From NCBI GenBank assembly GCA_902489955.1, contig CABUBY010000076.1, positions 1 through 8,388 of the forward strand: 8,388 nucleotides of DNA, given 5' to 3'. The notes under the pieces are model-generated. The model did not search any database, was not told where the DNA came from, and saw nothing but the letters and a program-made list of their open reading frames with translations. The stretch comes from an uncultured Collinsella sp. (GTDB lineage: Bacteria; Actinomycetota; Coriobacteriia; Coriobacteriales; Coriobacteriaceae). Each line of letters starts with the position of its first letter. Within the stretch, counting starts at the first letter, position 1. Both the position numbers and the translations under genes were made by a program. Positions 4,396 to 8,388 of the stretch are shown here, piece after piece.

Positions 4396-6198
4396 ATGTC
4401 TCAGAGAAGCACCAGCCCGCTCAGTCGCTCCACCGTGCGTCGCACGCTGCAGCGGTTTTGGGGTGTGACGCGCACGCAGCCGCTGATTGTCTTTCTCTCG
4501 GTGTTCTCGTCGGCGGGCTACATCTTTTTGCTGACGTTTGCCAATACCTATGTGATGGCCCTCATTGTCGACCGCGTTCAAGCCGGTCCCGTGGCGGGTG
4601 ACCAGGTGTTTGAGGTCTTCGGCCCCTATATCCTGGCGCTCGTACTTGTTAACCTGGTGGGTCAGATCCTCTCCAAGTTACAGGACTACACCGTCTACAA
4701 GCTCGAGATCGCAGGCAACTATCACCTGGCGCGTCTGTGCTTCGACACGCTCTCCAACCAATCCATGACATTCCATACCAGCCGCTTTGGCGGATCGCTT
4801 GTGAGCCAGACAAGCCGTTTTATGAGCGGCTACACGGGTCTGGTCGACGTGACGGTGTATTCGCTCATTCCCACCATCACCTCGGTCATCTGCACCGTGG
4901 CCGCACTCGCCCCGGTGGTGCCGACGTTTACCGTGATCCTGGTGTGCATCATGGTCGTCTACATCGCGTTTGTCTGGCTTATGTATAAGCGCATCATGCC
5001 GCTTTCGGCCGCGACGTCCGCCGCGCAGAACAAGCTCTCGGGTGTGCTCTCCGACGCGGTCACGAACATCTTGGCCGTCAAGACCTGCGGACGCGAGGAC
5101 TTTGAACGCGATCTGTTCGACGCCGCCGATCGTGCCGCGCGCGACGCCGAGACGGTCTCGATGCACGCCATGATGCAGCGCAACTTTACGACCTCGGGCC
5201 TTATCGTCATCACCATGGCCGTGGTGAGTGTGTTCGTGGCGGGCGGCAACGCGCGGTTTGGCATCTCGGCCGGCTCGCTCGTCATGATCTTTACCTATAC
5301 GTACAACCTCACCATGCGCCTGAACTACGTGAGCTCCATGATGCAGCGCATCAACCGCGCGCTGGGCGATGCGGCCGAGATGACGCGCGTGCTGGACGAG
5401 CCACGTTTGGCGGCAGACGACCCGGACGCCCCTGAGCTCAAAGTAACCGAGGGCGCGATTGATTTTGAGCACCTGAGCTTTGCGTACCGTGACGCTGCGG
5501 CGGGCGAGAACGTGTTCGATGACCTGACACTTCATGTGGCGGCGGGCCAGCGCGTGGGCCTGGTGGGCAAATCGGGCTCGGGCAAGACGACGCTCACCAA
5601 GCTCTTGCTGCGCCTGGACGACGTGCAGGGCGGCCGCGTGCTCGTGGACGGTCAGGATGTCTCGCGCTGCACGCAGCAGAGCCTGCGCCGCCAGGTTGCC
5701 TACGTGCCGCAGGAGGCGCTGCTGTTCCACCGCTCCATTCGCGAGAATATCGCCTACGGCCGCCCTGACGCCACCGACGAGCAGATCCGCGAGGCCGCGC
5801 GTCTGGCCAATGCCCTGGAGTTTATCGAGCGCCTGCCCCGTGGCTTTGACACCATGGTGGGCGAGCGCGGCGTTAAGCTTTCGGGCGGCCAACGCCAGCG
5901 CGTGGCCATTGCCCGCGCCATCCTAACCGACGCGCCGATTCTGGTGCTCGACGAGGCGACCTCTGCCCTCGACAGCGAGTCCGAGGCGCTGGTGCAGGAG
6001 GCGCTCGAAAACCTGATGCGTGGACGTACCTCCATTGTGGTGGCGCACCGCCTGTCCACCGTGGCGGCGCTCGACCGCATTGTGGTGCTGGCCGATGGCG
6101 AGATCGTCGAGGACGGCACGCATGCGCAGCTCGTCGAGGCGGGTGGCGAGTACGCGAGCCTGTGGAGCCGTCAGACCGGCGCATTCTTGGAGGCGTAA
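4396..6198 (+). CDS. ABC exporter half-transporter (fused permease and ATPase)
   Basis: The product is 600 residues, the usual length of a type IV half-exporter that works as a dimer. The transmembrane domain (about 25-330) has hydrophobic segments near 28-56, 77-93, 155-175, 178-198, 265-283 and 288-305. The ATPase domain is complete: A-loop Y364, Walker A GKSGSGKTT (391-399), Q-loop Q439 in VPQE, signature LSGGQRQR (495-502), Walker B ILVLDE (515-520) with catalytic E520, D-loop SALD and H-loop H551 in VAHRLST. ATP hydrolysis is therefore expected on every site. The substrate cannot be read from the sequence; drugs, lipids or peptides are all possible, and no peptidase domain or partner permease is present. 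ATG 4396 has AAAGGA (4385-4390) 5 nt upstream. It ends 63 nt before nth with no terminator, so read-through into nth is plausible. Confidence 0.93.
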   Translation: MSQRSTSPLSRSTVRRTLQRFWGVTRTQPLIVFLSVFSSAGYIFLLTFANTYVMALIVDRVQAGPVAGDQVFEVFGPYILALVLVNLVGQILSKLQDYTVYKLEIAGNYHLARLCFDTLSNQSMTFHTSRFGGSLVSQTSRFMSGYTGLVDVTVYSLIPTITSVICTVAALAPVVPTFTVILVCIMVVYIAFVWLMYKRIMPLSAATSAAQNKLSGVLSDAVTNILAVKTCGREDFERDLFDAADRAARDAETVSMHAMMQRNFTTSGLIVITMAVVSVFVAGGNARFGISAGSLVMIFTYTYNLTMRLNYVSSMMQRINRALGDAAEMTRVLDEPRLAADDPDAPELKVTEGAIDFEHLSFAYRDAAAGENVFDDLTLHVAAGQRVGLVGKSGSGKTTLTKLLLRLDDVQGGRVLVDGQDVSRCTQQSLRRQVAYVPQEALLFHRSIRENIAYGRPDATDEQIREAARLANALEFIERLPRGFDTMVGERGVKLSGGQRQRVAIARAILTDAPILVLDEATSALDSESEALVQEALENLMRGRTSIVVAHRLSTVAALDRIVVLADGEIVEDGTHAQLVEAGGEYASLWSRQTGAFLEA

Positions 6199-6210
6199 GC
6201 GTCTCGGACG

Positions 6211-6219
6211 TGGGACAAT
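6211..6219 (+). promoter_or_regulatory. Candidate extended -10 element of nth
   Basis: TGGGACAAT gives a TGn motif plus the hexamer GACAAT (6214-6219), similar to the extended -10 proposed for the ABC gene. It is 43 nt before the nth start. No good -35 is present at normal spacing (TTGGAG at 6187-6192 is 21 nt away). The word ACAATTGT (6215-6222) inside it is an 8-bp palindrome flanked by GGG and GCCC. Confidence 0.3.
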
Positions 6220-6261
6220 TGTGCCCATAAGTTTATTGTGCCGTTGAGCCGAGGAGTCGTT

Positions 6262-6927
6262 ATGCCACGCGAGACCAATGCCGCCAAGCGCGAGCGCGCT
6301 ATCGAGGTGTGCGAGCGCCTCAACCGTCGCTATGGCCCGGTCGAGTGCTTTTTGGACCACGAGAATCCCTTCCGCCTGCTGATCGCGGTGCTGCTCTCGG
6401 CGCAAACGACCGATGCACAGGTCAACAAGGTGACGCCGCGGCTGTTTGCCCAGTGGCCCACGCCCGAGGCCATGGCCGGGGCGAGCGTGGCTGACGTGGC
6501 AGACACCATCAAGTCACTCGGCTTCTACAAGAGCAAAGCCAAGCATGTCGTGGAGGCCGCGCAGATGATCGTTGCCGACTATGGCGGCGAGGTGCCGGCC
6601 GACATGAAGGAACTCGTGAAGCTGCCGGGCGTGGGACGCAAGACGGCGAACATCGTGCTCAACGTGGGGTATGGCATCGTAGAGGGCATTGCGGTGGACA
6701 CGCACGTCAACCGCATTGCGCACCGCCTGATGCTGAGTCCCAAGACGCATGCAAAGGAGCCGCTCAAGACCGAGCAGGATTTGCTCAAGATTTTGCCGCA
6801 CGAGTATTGGGAGTCGGTCAACCATCAGTGGATCACCTTCGGTCGCGAGATCTGCGACGCCCGCAAACCCAAGTGTGACGAGTGTCCGCTGGCAGATTTG
6901 TGCCCCAGCGTGCGCGTAGCGGGGTAG
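6262..6927 (+). CDS. nth: Endonuclease III (DNA glycosylase/AP lyase)
   Basis: The product is 221 residues, close to the E. coli enzyme (211). It removes oxidised pyrimidines from DNA and cleaves the resulting abasic site, in base excision repair. LLSAQTTD (44-51) is the family hallmark. The helix-hairpin-helix LPGVGRKTANIVLN (121-134) carries the catalytic lysine K127, and VDTHVNR (145-151) carries the catalytic aspartate D146. The [4Fe-4S] ligands are C198, C205, C208 and C214, spaced C-X6-C-X2-C-X5-C as in the family, so the cluster is intact. ATG 6262 is preceded by GAGGAG (6251-6256) at 5 nt spacing; an in-frame GTG at 6238 would add eight residues without such a site. It sits between an ABC exporter and mfd. 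Confidence 0.97.
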   Translation: MPRETNAAKRERAIEVCERLNRRYGPVECFLDHENPFRLLIAVLLSAQTTDAQVNKVTPRLFAQWPTPEAMAGASVADVADTIKSLGFYKSKAKHVVEAAQMIVADYGGEVPADMKELVKLPGVGRKTANIVLNVGYGIVEGIAVDTHVNRIAHRLMLSPKTHAKEPLKTEQDLLKILPHEYWESVNHQWITFGREICDARKPKCDECPLADLCPSVRVAG

Positions 6928-6930
6928 GGC

Positions 6931-6957
6931 GGAACGCATTTTCGTCTGGCGTTTTTT
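6931..6957 (+). terminator. Candidate terminator after nth
   Basis: AACGC (6933-6937) pairs with GCGTT (6949-6953), extended by G-T pairs, around an 11-nt loop. The T-run 6952-6957 begins inside the stem. It starts four bases after the nth stop. The stem is short, so efficiency is doubtful. Confidence 0.4.
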
Positions 6958-6975
6958 GCGGGGCTGGGTTTGCCC

Positions 6976-7006
6976 TTGAGCCGGAGTCCTCTCCATGCGC
7001 TACCAT
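6976..7006 (+). promoter_or_regulatory. Candidate promoter of mfd
   Basis: TACCAT (7001-7006) is an acceptable -10 (four of six). TTGAGC (6976-6981) is a possible -35 with a 19-nt spacer. Transcription would start near 7013, about 70 nt before the mfd start codon, giving a leader that contains the hairpin at 7032-7054. Confidence 0.35.
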
Positions 7007-7031
7007 GACAGACAATGTATTTGACGTACGA

Positions 7032-7059
7032 CCCGCCGAGCTTGCCCCGGCGGGCTTTT
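7032..7059 (+). terminator. Terminator-like hairpin in the mfd leader
   Basis: CCCGCCG (7032-7038) pairs perfectly with CGGCGGG (7048-7054) around a 9-nt loop, followed by CTTTT (7055-7059). It could end read-through from nth. However, only 14 bases separate it from the mfd ribosome binding site (7074-7079), too few for another promoter, so mfd mRNA must include it. It may therefore act as an attenuator or a partial terminator. The four-T tract is short. Confidence 0.6.
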
Positions 7060-7084
7060 GGCGTTGCGATGCCGGAGGAACAGC

Positions 7085-8388
7085 ATGCTCATTCACCGTA
7101 TAGCCACGCAGCTCTACACTGCCGAGGCGCTGCAGACTGTCGAGGCCGGACTCGATGCCGGCGAGGACGTGACGCTGGCCGTGTCGCAGTCGGGTCGCAC
7201 GCTTATGGCGGCCGCCCAGTTTGCGCGCCGTCCGCGCCCGACGGTCTACATTGTGAGCGGCGAGGATGCGGCCGATCGCGCCGCTCGTAGCCTTGCCGCC
7301 TACGTGGGCCTGGCGCATGTGTGCCGTTTCCCCGAGCGCAAGGATTATCCGTGGCGCGAGCAGGCGCCCGACGACGCCGTGGTGGCGCAGCGATGCGAGG
7401 CCCTGGGACGCATCGTGCGCGGGGACAACTGCATCATGGTTGCCTCGGCTCGCGCGTTGCTGCGCTGCGTGCCGCCAGTCGAGAGCCGCTACTGGGAGTC
7501 CGCTACTTTTACGGTGGGCGAGGAGATTCCTTTTGACGAGGTGCCGCATCGCCTGGTGGGCATGGGCTACACCAATGCCGGCGCCGCCGATGCGCCCGGT
7601 CTGTTCCGCGTTCACGGCGACACCGTCGAGGTGTTTCCCGCGCAGGAGAAAGCGCCCGTGCGCATTGAGTTCTTTGGCGACGAGATTGACCGCATCCGCC
7701 GCATGGTGAGCTCAACGGGGCAGACCATCGGTAACGAGGACAATATCGAGATCTTCCCCTGCCGTGAGCTGGCGCTTACCGACGAGGCCGTCCACAACAT
7801 GCATGTGGCGCTCTACCGCGCCAGCCAGGACGACAGCAAGTTGGCAGCGCTGCTCGAGATGGTGGATGCGCGCATCGTCACGCCTGAGCTCGACCGCTTT
7901 TTGCCGGTGATGTACGGCCAGACCGTGAGCCCGCTGTCGCATGTGAGCGGCAAGGCGCTCGTGGTACTGTCCGAGCCGCGCTCGCTGTTCGACGATTGCC
8001 TGCGCGCCTACGAGGATATCGAGGCACGTGCCGGCGAGGCGGGAGTCGACCGTCTGGACGGCCTGTACGTGCGTGCCCAGCAACTCGACTTTGGTTCCCA
8101 GCAACGCCTGAACTATGTGAGCCTCATCCGTGCCGGCGGTGCGGTGACGGCCGAGCTCAAGATTGAGCAGCCTGCCATTGCAGGCTCGGACAACCGTTTT
8201 ATGACGCGCATCCAGGAGGTCGTGAGCAAGCGCTATGCCTGCGTGTTTGCCATCCCCGACCGCGGTGCGCGCGAGTCGATGGAGCTCACCTTTGGCGACG
8301 AGGGCATTACCTTTGAGGAATCGCTGACCGCGGCGCCCGAAAACGCCGGCGCTATCGGCGACCGCGTGCGCGTGGCAGCGGCGGATTC
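7085..8388 (+). CDS. mfd: Transcription-repair coupling factor Mfd, N-terminal part
   Basis: The frame is open from ATG 7085 to the window end: 434 residues of a protein usually around 1100-1200 long. Mfd removes RNA polymerase stalled at DNA lesions and recruits UvrA. This part is the UvrB-homology module: a degenerate nucleotide-binding region without a working Walker A (VSQSGRTLMAAAQ, 33-45), then FPERKDYPWREQAPDD (82-97), VASARALLRCVPP (119-131), and the UvrB-like block LVGMGYTNAGAADAPGLFRV (157-176) with VEVFPAQEKAPVRIEFFGDE (181-200), which contributes to UvrA binding in the family. The polymerase-interaction domain, helicase motor and C-terminal domain lie beyond the window. GGAGGA (7074-7079) precedes the start at good spacing. 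UvrB itself is excluded because its Walker A motif is absent. Confidence 0.9.
   Translation, partial: MLIHRIATQLYTAEALQTVEAGLDAGEDVTLAVSQSGRTLMAAAQFARRPRPTVYIVSGEDAADRAARSLAAYVGLAHVCRFPERKDYPWREQAPDDAVVAQRCEALGRIVRGDNCIMVASARALLRCVPPVESRYWESATFTVGEEIPFDEVPHRLVGMGYTNAGAADAPGLFRVHGDTVEVFPAQEKAPVRIEFFGDEIDRIRRMVSSTGQTIGNEDNIEIFPCRELALTDEAVHNMHVALYRASQDDSKLAALLEMVDARIVTPELDRFLPVMYGQTVSPLSHVSGKALVVLSEPRSLFDDCLRAYEDIEARAGEAGVDRLDGLYVRAQQLDFGSQQRLNYVSLIRAGGAVTAELKIEQPAIAGSDNRFMTRIQEVVSKRYACVFAIPDRGARESMELTFGDEGITFEESLTAAPENAGAIGDRVRVAAAD

Noticed and set aside
2767..4581. 604-residue open frame on the minus strand
   Set aside because: It lies antisense to rmuC and the start of the ABC gene, shows low-complexity Arg/His/Leu composition with no domain, and is the expected shadow of high-GC codons on the other strand.
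4678..5892. 404-residue open frame on the minus strand
   Set aside because: It is antisense to the complete ABC exporter. It is rich in His, Arg and Ala with no motif or ribosome binding site.
7005..7103. Short frame (32 codons) through the mfd leader as a possible leader peptide
   Set aside because: Its ATG overlaps the proposed -10 box, has no ribosome binding site, and the frame overruns the mfd start.

Overview
This window looks like a chromosomal segment of a high-GC Gram-positive bacterium. The codon usage, the gene content and the two small lineage-type membrane proteins fit a Coriobacteriia gut actinobacterium such as Collinsella. That placement is an inference from overall look, not from a marker gene. 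All genes I can support lie on the + strand.

Left third (1-1651): two proteins of unknown function. One is a multi-pass membrane protein with a very basic N-terminus (151-783). The other is a single-pass membrane protein with a Gln/Met-rich N-terminus (1217-1651). The first sits between two near-identical direct repeats of about 70 bp (1-70 and 901-970), each ending in a strong Rho-independent terminator. A perfect 24-bp inverted repeat (801-886) follows its stop codon. The 250 nt before the second gene hold an 11-bp tandem repeat and a modest inverted repeat, but no gene.

Middle (about 1740-2865): an AT-richer accessory islet of two tightly coupled genes. A DUF6036-like nucleotidyltransferase comes first, then a protein with a C-terminal helix-turn-helix that starts at a TTG overlapping the previous stop codon by 4 nt and preceded by a near-perfect Shine-Dalgarno. 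A 7-bp inverted repeat lies over the likely promoter. The layout is that of a toxin-antitoxin or abortive-infection module with the nucleotidyltransferase first. This is the best candidate for an under-described system here.

Right two thirds (2917-8388): housekeeping-type genes of high GC. These are rmuC (DNA recombination protein), a 600-residue ABC exporter half-transporter, nth (endonuclease III with complete catalytic and iron-sulfur residues), and the 5' third of mfd (transcription-repair coupling factor), cut by the window end. Three of these four concern genome maintenance. The mfd leader contains a terminator-like hairpin so close to the ribosome binding site that mfd must be transcribed through it, which suggests attenuation or programmed read-through.
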